NCBI RefSeq assembly: GCF_000621605.1
Contig: NZ_JHXX01000001.1
Coordinates: forward strand, 992,001-1,056,000
Direction: 5' to 3'
Length of the DNA stretch: 64,000 nucleotides
From: Butyrivibrio sp. MC2021
Lineage (GTDB): Bacteria > Bacillota > Clostridia > Lachnospirales > Lachnospiraceae
Under the pieces are notes generated by a model. That model searched no databases, was not told where the DNA came from, and saw only the letters and a list, made by a program, of their open reading frames with translations. Position numbers and translations under genes: made by a program. This document shows positions 9,075-17,159 of the stretch, in pieces (position 1 is the stretch's first letter; the number at the start of each line of letters is the position of its first letter).

Positions 9075-10052
9075 ATGCAGAATATCAGATTTCTTGGGGA
9101 GGAGGATTTCCTCTCCGCAATGGAAAAAGAAAATAAGCCCTGGCGAAAAGACCATGTGGTGCGGGGACAGTTAAAGGGCGCTGACAACATTGATTTTAAT
9201 TACTATATAGTCAGTCCCGACGGCCCTCCCAAGGCAAGCATCACCTTTGTTCACGGCCTTGGAGAGTTTTTCGGAAAGTACCATGAATACTTCATGTACC
9301 TGGCTTTGGCAGGCTACAAGGTCTTTTTCCTGGAGCAAAGAGGCCACGGCTACAGCGGCGGCAAGACCAAAGATGTGGACACCATCTATATCGACAGCTA
9401 CATGACCTATGTCCGGGACCTGAAGCTCTTTGTTGACAAGGTGGTTGTTCCCGAAAGCAAGGGGCTTGATATGCTGCTTCTTGCCCATTCCATGGGAGGT
9501 GCCATAGCCACTCTTTTCCTGGAGACCTATGACGGTTACTTTAAGGCTGCTATCCTCAGCTCTCCCATGTTCAGAATGATGGCAGGAAATCTCAATCCCA
9601 TCATGAGAGTTCTGCTGAAGGCCTATGCAGTACTGTTTGGACAAATGCAAAAGCTTGCTCCCAATCAGAAACACTTTGATCCCAATACGGATTTTACCAA
9701 AAGCAGTGCCCTTTCAAGGCCACGCTTTGATTATCAGCTGGCCCTTCGAAAAAGGGATCAACACTATCAGACCACAGGGGCCACCTTTGGCTGGGCCCTT
9801 GCCAGCATGAAGGTTCACGGGGATATTATGAGAAACGCCCGAAAGCTCAAGCTTCCGATCACGGTGATGACTGCAGGGCAGGATCATCTCATCGATCCGG
9901 CGGGCTATGAAGAGTTCAAAGGCCTTGTGCCCTCTGCCGTGTTCCATCCCTATCCCGATTCCAGACATGAGATCTTCAATGCCCTGGAACCCACAAGAAA
10001 AGCCTATTACAAAGATGTTCTCACAACACTTGACGGGTATCTCAATCATTAA
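9075..10052 (+). CDS. Alpha/beta hydrolase (monoacylglycerol lipase/lysophospholipase-like)
   Basis: A serine hydrolase of 325 residues of the Hydrolase_4 type. Visible features are the oxyanion region FVHGLGEFFGKYHEYF, the block FLEQRGHGYSGG, the nucleophile elbow AHSMGGA, and the late Asp and His in TAGQDHLID and DSRHEIFN. A normal elbow is GHSMGG; the first Gly is Ala here. No signal peptide, so it is probably cytoplasmic or membrane-associated. CGGAGG precedes the ATG. It lies between the glycerophosphodiesterase and the SNF2 helicase with 11 bases to the latter. The substrate is unproven. Confidence 0.87.
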   Translation: MQNIRFLGEEDFLSAMEKENKPWRKDHVVRGQLKGADNIDFNYYIVSPDGPPKASITFVHGLGEFFGKYHEYFMYLALAGYKVFFLEQRGHGYSGGKTKDVDTIYIDSYMTYVRDLKLFVDKVVVPESKGLDMLLLAHSMGGAIATLFLETYDGYFKAAILSSPMFRMMAGNLNPIMRVLLKAYAVLFGQMQKLAPNQKHFDPNTDFTKSSALSRPRFDYQLALRKRDQHYQTTGATFGWALASMKVHGDIMRNARKLKLPITVMTAGQDHLIDPAGYEEFKGLVPSAVFHPYPDSRHEIFNALEPTRKAYYKDVLTTLDGYLNH

Positions 10053-10063
10053 GGAAAAGGAAA

Positions 10064-13000
10064 ATGCCAAGTAATAACAACGACTTTTTTAAGACAAGTA
10101 CAATAACAGCCTCCGGAAGACGGTTTATTTCCGATGCTCCCAAGGATTTTCACTACACCTCCTTTGAGACCAAGAATCTCCTTAAGGCCTACGCCCCGGA
10201 ATCCGACACGCCTCTTTTGTACAAAAAGGCTGCACTGGTGGAGCTGGAGCCCCATCTTGTTTTCAACAAGGACAAGATAACGGTGAGCTTCAATATTTTC
10301 TCCGGACAGGGTCACAGCTATGTGCTCAAGGATATCATGGACCTTATTAAGGCCATCGATGAAAACGAGACCGTAAGCTATGGCAAACACCTGGAGTTTA
10401 CCCACGACCTGTCGGCATTTTCAGATTCCTCAAAAAAGATCATAAGATTCCTTCGGGATTATTTCAGACACAAGCAGTCAGGGCTCTCCTATGCTTATTC
10501 CAAAGGACACAGCAAGCAGATCGAGCTCGCAGGCAATGAAATTGATGAGTTTTTCAAGTCCGTTGAGGGCGTTTATTTCGTCAACAACGACTTCCGTGCA
10601 AGATACACAGAGGAGCGGTTCCTGGATATAGTTCCCGTATTTCCTCCCATCGACCTTCATATCGACAAGACTCCGGGAGGCATCACCTTTGAAGCCAGCG
10701 CCTTCACCATGTTTGAGGGCTATTCATATATTTATTTCGAAAGAAGACGTAAGCTCCACATGATTCCAAGGATCGACGCGGAGCCGGTCATTCCTTTCCT
10801 TAAGTTCCTGTCCGCAAGACGCACAGAGAACGAACTTTTTATCTCGGAAAAGGATCTTCCTGTTTTTTCCACAGGACTTCTGCCCGTTATCGAGGAGTAT
10901 TTTAACGTGGGCATCGACGGATTTGAGGCCTCGAAATACTCTCCCGATATTCCAAAGTTCAAACTGTACATCGACATGCCCGAGAGCCGCAGGATCACCT
11001 GTGACATTCAGGCTGTTTACCATGAGGGAAAAAGGTCTGAGAAGACCTATCATATATTCAGAAATGAAGCCGAGGGCAATTCCGCTCCGGAGGATGAGGC
11101 AGGGGAAGTAAAGAGAAACCTCTACGCAGAGAATCAGACCGCCAAGGCTGTGAGCCCATATTTTGATAACCTGGACACAGAGAGCGGCGTCCTTGCCCTG
11201 AATGCCGCATCAGATGAGGATGACAGGCTCTATTCCTTTATAACCGATGACATTCCTTTCCTGGACAGCATCGGAGATGTGTATTTATCTGATGCTATCA
11301 AGTCCATCAAGATAATCAAATCCCCTAAGATCAACCTCGGGGTATCGGTGGTTGCAGATCTACTGCAGCTGTCCATTGTGCCTGAGGATCTTACGCCCCA
11401 GGAGCTGGATGAGATATTGTCCCGCTACGAAAGGAAAAAGAAGTATTTCAGGCTGCAGTCCGGAGATATCGTGGACCTTGCCGGGGATGAGATGGAGCTT
11501 TTGTTCTCCTTGCGAGATGGTTTGTCGCTTACTTCAAAAGATATCCTGGAGGGTCATGCCTCTGTTCCTAAATTCAGAGCTCTTTTCCTGGATGACCTCT
11601 CAGAGCAGAGCCAGGAGTTTTTCGGAACCCACCTGTCCATGAGCCGTGATTTCAAGGAACTTGTGAACTCTTTTAACGACGAAAAAGATAAGGACCTGCT
11701 GCCGAATAGTCTCGGGAAGGTCCTCAGGGACTACCAGAAGACCGGTTTCGAGTGGCTGTCCAAGCTTCGAAGAAACGGATTTGGAGGAATCCTGGCAGAC
11801 GATATGGGTCTTGGAAAGACTCTGCAGGTGCTCTCCCTTCTTCTTTCTATCAAGGAAAAGAATATACGTGAGGGCAAAAAGAATAAGTGCTCTCTTATCG
11901 TGTGCCCTGCTTCCCTTGTTTATAACTGGCAGCATGAGATCAAGCGCTTTACACCGGAGCTTAACTGCGAGCTGGCGGTGGGCATAAAGCCTGACAGAGA
12001 GCGTGTTACCTCTGAGATTGAGGAGGAACACACTGACGTTATTATCACTTCATACGACCTTTTGAGAAGAGATATTGATTTGTACAAATATCTCTCCTTT
12101 GAATGTGAGATCATCGATGAAGCCCAGTTTATCAAGAATCCGGGAACCCAGGGTGCTAAGGCGGTTAAGAATATTAACGCCTCCTTTAAGGTTGCTCTTA
12201 CGGGAACCCCCATAGAGAACAGGCTCAGCGAGCTCTGGAGCATCTTTGACTACTGCATGCCGGGATATCTTTTTACCTACAAGAAGTTCCATGATACTCT
12301 TGAGGGACCTGCTATTTCCGAAAAAGACGAGGCTGCCATGGAACGCCTTCGCAAAATGGTGGCACCCTTTATCCTGCGCCGTCTTAAAAAGGATGTGCTT
12401 AAGGATCTTCCGGATAAACTGGAAGAAAATATCTACTCTCCTATGACCAAGGAGCAGGCAGAGCTCTACAAGGCAAGGCTTCAGCATATCAAGATGATGG
12501 TGGAGCTTAAGAGCGATGAGGACTTTAAGAAAGACAGGATCGTTATATTGTCGGAGCTTACAAGGCTTCGTCAGATCTGCTGCGACCCGGCTCTTGTTTA
12601 CGAGGGCTACCAGGGAGGCAGCGCCAAGGCGGATCTTTGTCTTGAGATGATAAAAAGTGCCGCAGAAAGCGGACATAAGATGCTGGTCTTCTCCCAGTTT
12701 ACTTCCATGCTGGACAGACTTACGGAGCTTCTGAAAAAAGAAGGCATCGGCTACTATCTTCTCACCGGAGCCACCAAGAAGGAAGACCGCATCAAGATGG
12801 TGGACTCCTTCCAGGAGGATGACACACCTGTATTTTGCATATCATTAAAGGCCGGCGGCACAGGACTTAACCTCACCGCTGCGGATATCGTCATCCACTA
12901 CGACCACTGGTGGAATGTGGCGGTAGAAAATCAGGCCACCGACAGAGCCCACCGCATCGGCCAGAAGAACGTGGTGACAGTATACCGCCTGATCATGCAG

Positions 13001-13129
13001 GATACCATCGAGGAGAGAATTATTCTTTTACAGAATAAAAAGAAGGAGCTGGCTGAGCAGCTCCTCGGAAGTGACTCTATGACTACTCCAAGCCTTACAA
13101 GGAAGGAACTCTTGGAGCTTTTGGGATAA
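10064..13129 (+). CDS. SNF2-family DEAD/DEAH-box helicase
   Basis: A 1021-residue Swi2/Snf2-type DNA translocase. The N-terminal half (about 1-545) is the bacterial SNF2-associated region. The ATPase follows with motif I DDMGLGKT, motif II DEAQ and LTGTPIENR. The C-terminal helicase lobe contains LVFSQFTSMLDRL, KAGGTGLNLTAADIVI and the QATDRAHRIGQ motif VI. Bacterial members are common and probably act on transcription or repair complexes; the role here is unknown. AAGGAAAAGG precedes the ATG, and the gene is 11 bases after the hydrolase, so co-transcription is likely. It ends 11 bases before the convergent AAA ATPase gene. Confidence 0.93.
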   Translation: MPSNNNDFFKTSTITASGRRFISDAPKDFHYTSFETKNLLKAYAPESDTPLLYKKAALVELEPHLVFNKDKITVSFNIFSGQGHSYVLKDIMDLIKAIDENETVSYGKHLEFTHDLSAFSDSSKKIIRFLRDYFRHKQSGLSYAYSKGHSKQIELAGNEIDEFFKSVEGVYFVNNDFRARYTEERFLDIVPVFPPIDLHIDKTPGGITFEASAFTMFEGYSYIYFERRRKLHMIPRIDAEPVIPFLKFLSARRTENELFISEKDLPVFSTGLLPVIEEYFNVGIDGFEASKYSPDIPKFKLYIDMPESRRITCDIQAVYHEGKRSEKTYHIFRNEAEGNSAPEDEAGEVKRNLYAENQTAKAVSPYFDNLDTESGVLALNAASDEDDRLYSFITDDIPFLDSIGDVYLSDAIKSIKIIKSPKINLGVSVVADLLQLSIVPEDLTPQELDEILSRYERKKKYFRLQSGDIVDLAGDEMELLFSLRDGLSLTSKDILEGHASVPKFRALFLDDLSEQSQEFFGTHLSMSRDFKELVNSFNDEKDKDLLPNSLGKVLRDYQKTGFEWLSKLRRNGFGGILADDMGLGKTLQVLSLLLSIKEKNIREGKKNKCSLIVCPASLVYNWQHEIKRFTPELNCELAVGIKPDRERVTSEIEEEHTDVIITSYDLLRRDIDLYKYLSFECEIIDEAQFIKNPGTQGAKAVKNINASFKVALTGTPIENRLSELWSIFDYCMPGYLFTYKKFHDTLEGPAISEKDEAAMERLRKMVAPFILRRLKKDVLKDLPDKLEENIYSPMTKEQAELYKARLQHIKMMVELKSDEDFKKDRIVILSELTRLRQICCDPALVYEGYQGGSAKADLCLEMIKSAAESGHKMLVFSQFTSMLDRLTELLKKEGIGYYLLTGATKKEDRIKMVDSFQEDDTPVFCISLKAGGTGLNLTAADIVIHYDHWWNVAVENQATDRAHRIGQKNVVTVYRLIMQDTIEERIILLQNKKKELAEQLLGSDSMTTPSLTRKELLELLG

Positions 13130-13140
13130 AAATAATTATT

Positions 13141-14205
13141 TCAGGAAAATTCTCCATAAATGGCATTTCTATTTTTAACATATTCTTTAAGACGCGGAAG
13201 CCTTATGATTATTTTGCCACGGACTGAACCATCGATTATGCCCTTATCGATAAGTCTTTTTCTTGGCTCACTCCAATCGCTATGGCTCTTCTTAGTTTTC
13301 TCAAGAAGTTCCGTAGCAGACATAGAGTCTTTTTGAGCTATAAAGTTCATATACCATTTATCTCTTTCTTTCAGTTCGCTCCATATCTTGTCGTATACCT
13401 TTATTGCAAGTGCCTCATCTACTTTCGCCACAACTGTAGGTGTTATTGTTTTTGCTTTTTCTTCCCACATATATTTTCCGAATGCCTGATACGCAAAAGC
13501 ATAACCCTTGGTCATAACTGCCAGTTCATAAGCTGTGTTATCTTCAAGATTTAAGGTCTTCTTGTAGTCTTCCTTGATTATACCTATGTTTAATGGTGTC
13601 ATTTCATATTTTGGTGCTCTATATATAAACGAAAGTCCATCTGCGTTCTCGATACTTTCAATATCTTCATAAAGACCTGCAACTATCAAATAAAGAGGGT
13701 AGTCTTTCCTTATGAGGATCTGAAACTCCTGGATGAAATCAATGAGTGCATCCGTCTTTCTTGCCTCATCAATAAGAACCAGCACTCTCTTTTTTCTCCT
13801 TTTTATCTCTGCCATAAGTTTGTCCAATGCAACATCGATACTTGCAGCCGGACTCTTCTTCGATATATTAAAGCCGATGCCAAAAGCGGAAAGGTTTATA
13901 TTTGCGTCTATAAAACTGGTAATAAACGGTACATCTGTATAAAGATTAGCCACAAGTTCATTGGTGATTGCAGAATCCGGCTTTAGATCTGCTATTATCC
14001 ACGAATCATCTTCTCTCAGCTTTTTCTCGATTGCGGTAAGCATTACTGTTTTGCCGGTTCCTCTAACACCCGTTATCTTAAATGCCTGTTCTTCCACAAG
14101 ATCACTGTTTAAGCTATCCAAGATATCCTCTATTAAAAGATTTCTTTCAATGTACTGATTGGGCATTCTGCCAAAATTTATAACGTATGGATTTCTTTCT
14201 TTCAT
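13141..14205 (-). CDS. Orphan AAA ATPase with C-terminal winged-helix-like region
   Basis: A 354-residue P-loop ATPase of the archaeal-ATPase/COG1672 type. It has Walker A GVRGTGKT, Walker B VLVLIDEAR, the sensor-like stretch LYLIVAGLYEDI, and a basic C terminus (SHSDWSEPRKRLIDKGI) that looks like a winged helix. These proteins resemble Orc1/STAND-type ATPases but their job in bacteria is mostly unknown. The frame starts at GTG 14214, yet ATG 14205 is better placed after GGGTGA. Directly upstream are seven phased ACTATA repeats. It is convergent with the SNF2 gene and has no operon partner. Use of rarer AT-rich codons compared with its neighbours suggests it may be acquired. Confidence 0.75.
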   Translation of the reverse strand: MKERNPYVINFGRMPNQYIERNLLIEDILDSLNSDLVEEQAFKITGVRGTGKTVMLTAIEKKLREDDSWIIADLKPDSAITNELVANLYTDVPFITSFIDANINLSAFGIGFNISKKSPAASIDVALDKLMAEIKRRKKRVLVLIDEARKTDALIDFIQEFQILIRKDYPLYLIVAGLYEDIESIENADGLSFIYRAPKYEMTPLNIGIIKEDYKKTLNLEDNTAYELAVMTKGYAFAYQAFGKYMWEEKAKTITPTVVAKVDEALAIKVYDKIWSELKERDKWYMNFIAQKDSMSATELLEKTKKSHSDWSEPRKRLIDKGIIDGSVRGKIIIRLPRLKEYVKNRNAIYGEFS

Positions 14206-14216
14206 ATTTGTCACCC

Positions 14217-14302
14217 ACTATAATCCAAAATAATTACTATACTCTACTATAATTCACTATAATACATCACATAACTATAATATACTATAATTCACTATAA
14301 TT
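14217..14302. repeat. Seven phased ACTATA(AT) repeats upstream of the AAA ATPase
   Basis: Copies of ACTATA, six of them extended to ACTATAAT, begin at 14217, 14236, 14246, 14256, 14274, 14284 and 14294. Start-to-start distances are 19, 10, 10, 18, 10 and 10, so they lie on about the same face of the helix in two triplets plus one. The array covers the whole promoter region of the ATPase gene and reaches its ribosome binding site. It could be an operator, an iteron-like origin element or the binding site of the ATPase itself. On the plus strand six units contain TATAAT, the -10 consensus. Confidence 0.8.
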
Positions 14303-14398
14303 CAAATAGTATATATCATTAGGAATTTTGTGACTTTTAAAAGAGCCGGTTTTAAGGATCTTGAAATCGAATCAGGCGAAAGCTTCGCATAATAAGGT

Positions 14399-14442
14399 AA
14401 AAAAGACGATTCCCTCTTAGAACTTCGGGAATCGTCTTTTTC
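14399..14442. terminator. Strong hairpin terminator in the gap upstream of the AAA ATPase
   Basis: A perfect 14-bp stem AAAAGACGATTCCC/GGGAATCGTCTTTT (14401-14414 with 14427-14440) with A- and T-runs on either side. It lies in a 700-base stretch (14216-14916) that otherwise holds only repeats and remnants. Confidence 0.75.
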
Positions 14443-14524
14443 TATTACGCAATAAAAATCTGAACTGTTTATCGCATGTAGTCTTTGCTTAACGTCTTTG
14501 CAAGTGCTGATGTTCACTGTTCTT

Positions 14525-14553
14525 GCGTCCATTTGGTTCCTGGCACCACTTTT
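14525..14553. repeat. Direct repeat copy 1 flanking the 2-hydroxycarboxylate transporter
   Basis: 28-29 bases beginning GCGTCCATTTGG are identical to copy 2 at 16829-16856. The two lie about 2.3 kb apart in the same orientation, with the transporter gene between them. Confidence 0.85.
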
Positions 14554-14668
14554 CTCAGAGCTTCAGTCTACAAATACATAAAAATCGCCGAGATAAACTA
14601 ACGCTAGAGTGAAAAAATCTCTGTAAAAACGGAATAACACTGTATGAACGAGGTCTCCTAAGATAATT

Positions 14669-14713
14669 AACAAGCTGGATGATGGGAAAAATCCATTGTT
14701 CAGCTTGTTTTGA
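14669..14713. terminator. Hairpin in the 14.2-14.9 kb gap
   Basis: AACAAGCTG (14669-14677) pairs with CAGCTTGTT (14701-14709), with an inner GGAT/ATCC pairing, followed by a short T-run on the plus strand. Probably a terminator; no intact gene leads into it. Confidence 0.45.
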
Positions 14714-14916
14714 ATATATGTACTCCCATTGCTTTTGTCAAGAATCATGTTAGAATGCATATTATATTCTAGTAGATAACTTAGAAAAATAAATCGTAGT
14801 TCATGGAGAAGACAGACTTGCAAACGCTACGCTTTTTGCTCGTATCCCTCGCTCTAAAGAGCTCGGTCAATTACGGTTCGTTAGGGAAAGACTGATTTAC
14901 AGAATAGGAGATCATT

Positions 14917-16203
14917 GTGAAAAAGATAAAGATTCTAGGATTGGATTTAAAATGGTTTATCATTATCGCTCTGATTGTTGTGACATGCTGTGCCATGGAC
15001 GTTTTGCCTGCGGGTATGGTCGGAGCATTTCTTTTTCTGATGATATTCGGTTCACTTCTGGATAAGATTGGAAATGTAACGCCGATTGTCAAGACCTTCC
15101 TTGGCGGCGGAGCGGTTGTCTGTATCTTTGGTGGAGCTGCACTGAACTACTGGCACATCATCCCTGTCTCCGTTGCTGAAAACTGCACCACATTTATGAA
15201 GGGCGGAGGATTTTTGGATTTCTATATTGCGGCGTTGATCACCGGTTCGATCCTCGGCATGAACCGTAAGCTTCTGATCAAGGCTGCGATTCGCTATCTT
15301 CCCTGTATTCTCGGCGCCGTTGTGGCAGCACTCGGACTTGTAGCCCTTTTTGGAATGCTTTTTGGCATGAGTGCAGGTGAATCCATCGCTTATATCGGTA
15401 TTCCGATTATGGGTGGAGGTATGGGAGCCGGAGCCGTCCCGATCTCAAAAGTATTTGAGGGGGCGCTTAATATTCCTGCCGAAACGATCCTGAGCAGACT
15501 TGTTCCCGCTGTTGCTTTAGGAAACGCATTTGCCATCATATTCGGCGGCCTGTTAAACCGGCTCGGAAAAGTATGTCCGAAGCTCAGCGGAAACGGGCAG
15601 CTTATGAAATTAAATGACAATTCTTTGAAAGAAGAAATAAAGGAGCCTGAGGAAAAGACCATTGAAGATTATGCTGTGGGGGTTGTGATCTCCACGGCGT
15701 TTCTTGCCTTCGGATCGCTGATTGCCGCTTTGGTTGCAAAACTTGGTCTGAATATTCATCCCTATGCATGGATGATCCTGTCGGTTGCGATCATAAAATG
15801 CCTGGGGATCATTCCAAAACGATATGAAGATGCAGCCACTCTCTGGTATTCTTTCGTTTCGAAGAACTGGACGGCAGCTCTGATGCTCGGTATCGGGATT
15901 GCATATACGGATATGGGACAGATCATTGAAGCATTTTCTCCGATGTATCTTATACTGGTTCTGGTTGTCATTCTGGGAGCAATCATCGGCGCCGGTCTGA
16001 TCGGCAGGCTTGTTGGTTTCTATCCGATCGAGGCAGCGATAACCGCGGGCCTTTGTATGGCAAATATGGGCGGAACAGGTGATGTTGCAGTCCTCATGGC
16101 TTCCCAAAGGATGGAACTGATGCCCTTTGCGCAGATTTCATCACGCCTCGGCGGAGCACTCATTATTTTGATGGCATCCATCCTCGTTCCAATCTTCTTC
16201 TGA
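14917..16203 (+). CDS. 2-hydroxycarboxylate transporter family protein (citrate/malate:Na+ symporter-like)
   Basis: A 428-residue, strongly hydrophobic membrane protein of the 2HCT family (CitS, CimH, MaeP), which imports citrate, malate or related acids with Na+ or H+, or exchanges them for lactate. Two family hallmark loops are visible: GIPIMGGGMGAGAVPIS and, near the end, CMANMGGTGDVAVLMASQRM. The start is GTG 14917, preceded by AGGAGA at 6 bases. No citrate lyase, malolactic enzyme or regulator lies near it, so its substrate is open. It is flanked by 28-29 bp direct repeats and gene remnants, which suggests it arrived by transfer or rearrangement. Confidence 0.88.
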   Translation: MKKIKILGLDLKWFIIIALIVVTCCAMDVLPAGMVGAFLFLMIFGSLLDKIGNVTPIVKTFLGGGAVVCIFGGAALNYWHIIPVSVAENCTTFMKGGGFLDFYIAALITGSILGMNRKLLIKAAIRYLPCILGAVVAALGLVALFGMLFGMSAGESIAYIGIPIMGGGMGAGAVPISKVFEGALNIPAETILSRLVPAVALGNAFAIIFGGLLNRLGKVCPKLSGNGQLMKLNDNSLKEEIKEPEEKTIEDYAVGVVISTAFLAFGSLIAALVAKLGLNIHPYAWMILSVAIIKCLGIIPKRYEDAATLWYSFVSKNWTAALMLGIGIAYTDMGQIIEAFSPMYLILVLVVILGAIIGAGLIGRLVGFYPIEAAITAGLCMANMGGTGDVAVLMASQRMELMPFAQISSRLGGALIILMASILVPIFF

Positions 16204-16382
16204 GTCATAACAACTAAATATGAGGCATATTATCGAGAGACCAATTTTACTTTTATTGAAATAACCTATTATTGTAAATAGAATGACAAGGATATGCTTA
16301 CATACAGGATTTATTGCGATAAATCATAATAGAAAAGGCAGGCATGCTACTGACTGATGACGAACTGAATATGGTGAATAGT

Positions 16383-16440
16383 AACGCGACCTTCGGAGCT
16401 TTTCAGGAGCCAAAAGGTCGCGTTGACTTTTTCAAACAAG
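16383..16440 (+). terminator. Hairpin with T-run downstream of the 2HCT transporter
   Basis: AACGCGACCTT (16383-16393) pairs with AAGGTCGCGTT (16424-16434), then GACTTTTT follows. The loop is long (about 30 bases). It is a likely terminator for rightward transcripts from the transporter. Confidence 0.6.
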
Positions 16441-16442
16441 CT

Positions 16443-16889
16443 TTATTTCCATGCAGAAAATATTGTAAGATCCCTTACGGAAACGGTGTGATCTGTAACA
16501 TTTATGAGCTCACTGCAGGCTCTGCAGAACAGGTTCGCAAAAGCCTCTGCCGTGCTTCTTTCATAAACGCCGGCATCGTATCTTACCATAACAGCAAACT
16601 CGTCTCTGCTGTCAAGGATCTCGAGATTCATTTTGTTGTTACAGGCCGTTTGTTCGGACGGCAGTTCATATACTGCACTTACTATATCGTTTGATTCGCC
16701 ATAATCCCAAATATCACCCTGGAATATCAGACACAGCAGATCCTCACCATAATAAGACCCTGTTTCTTCCCAGTATGATACCCTGCCATGTGCGATACCG
16801 TCCCTGATCTGAGCTGAGACTTCATTTAGCGTCCATTTGGTTCCTGGCACCACTTTTTTCGGCTTGGGGAAATACAAATTGCGAGACAT
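16443..16889 (-). pseudogene. Fragment resembling the C-terminal part of an NRPS condensation domain
   Basis: The 148 codons look like the end of a condensation-type domain. The stretch KMNLEILDSRDEFAVMVRY, followed by ERSTAEAFANLFCRACSELI and VSVRDLTIFS, matches the usual strand-helix end of such domains. The catalytic HHxxxDG motif and everything before it are absent. No ribosome binding site lies before the ATG at 16889, which sits in an imperfect palindrome. No adenylation or carrier domain is near. I read this as the leftover of a peptide-synthetase gene rather than a working protein; a small stand-alone protein cannot be excluded. Confidence 0.5.
16829..16856. repeat. Direct repeat copy 2 flanking the 2-hydroxycarboxylate transporter
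   Basis: Same orientation and sequence as 14525-14552. Here it lies inside the condensation-domain-like fragment and encodes KVVPGTKWT on the minus strand. Confidence 0.85.
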
Positions 16890-17032
16890 TCGTACTGTGA
16901 TGATGATTTAGGAGCACTTAAGATAGTCGGTCAGGCGAGTGCTCTGAACAACGTGAAATGAGCCTGACCGGCTAGATGAAGTGCCCTAAATCACTGAGCA
17001 GGCGAAGCGAGTAATTTGTGTTTTCCCAAGCC
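16861..17032. repeat. Long imperfect palindrome able to form an extended hairpin
   Basis: The outer arms GGCTTGGGGAAATACAAATT (16861-16880) and its near-reverse complement (17013-17032) match at 18 of 20. Inside are GATTTAGG/CCTAAATC, GCACTT/AAGTGC and AGTCGGTCAGGC/GCCTGACCGGCT, giving a 26-bp inner stem over 16905-16992 with one bulge and one internal loop. It could be a structured RNA, a recombination junction or the tip of an inverted duplication. Confidence 0.75.
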
Positions 17033-17125
17033 GCGACAAGTCCCCGGGCAGTTGCAGCCTGTCACATACTTCCCCCAGGAATATTTCTATTACCCTGCTG
17101 CGGAAGGAAGATGGGAAAATAGAGA

Positions 17126-17153
17126 GGGCTGCACACAAAAATGTGCGCAGCCC
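17126..17153 (-). terminator. Terminator of glgP
   Basis: GGGCTGCACACA (17126-17137) pairs with TGTGCGCAGCCC (17142-17153), one mismatch, tetraloop AAAA. It lies 7 bases beyond the glgP stop on the minus strand. The T-run is weak and slightly offset. Confidence 0.7.
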
Positions 17154-17159
17154 GAAAAA

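Larger units (their letters stand above)
14302..14560 (-). pseudogene. Degraded remnant related to the condensation-domain-like fragment at 16443-16889
   Basis: On the minus strand the bases 14525-14553 encode KVVPGTKWT and are identical to part of the fragment at 16829-16856. Just beyond, this copy hits a stop in the same frame. A shifted frame reads TVNISTCKDVKQRLHAIN, weakly like the other copy. The rest is crossed by a terminator hairpin, so it is not a working gene. This is a remnant call; the origin is inferred. Confidence 0.4.

Noticed and set aside
14563..14823. 86-codon minus-strand frame in the 14.2-14.9 kb gap
   Set aside because: No RBS, no recognisable motif, and it runs through a hairpin. 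The gap is better explained by repeats, terminators and remnants.
16344..16694. 116-codon plus-strand frame starting MLLTDDELN
   Set aside because: It runs through a terminator hairpin and is antisense to the condensation-like fragment. I kept only the short leader-like start as a weak finding.
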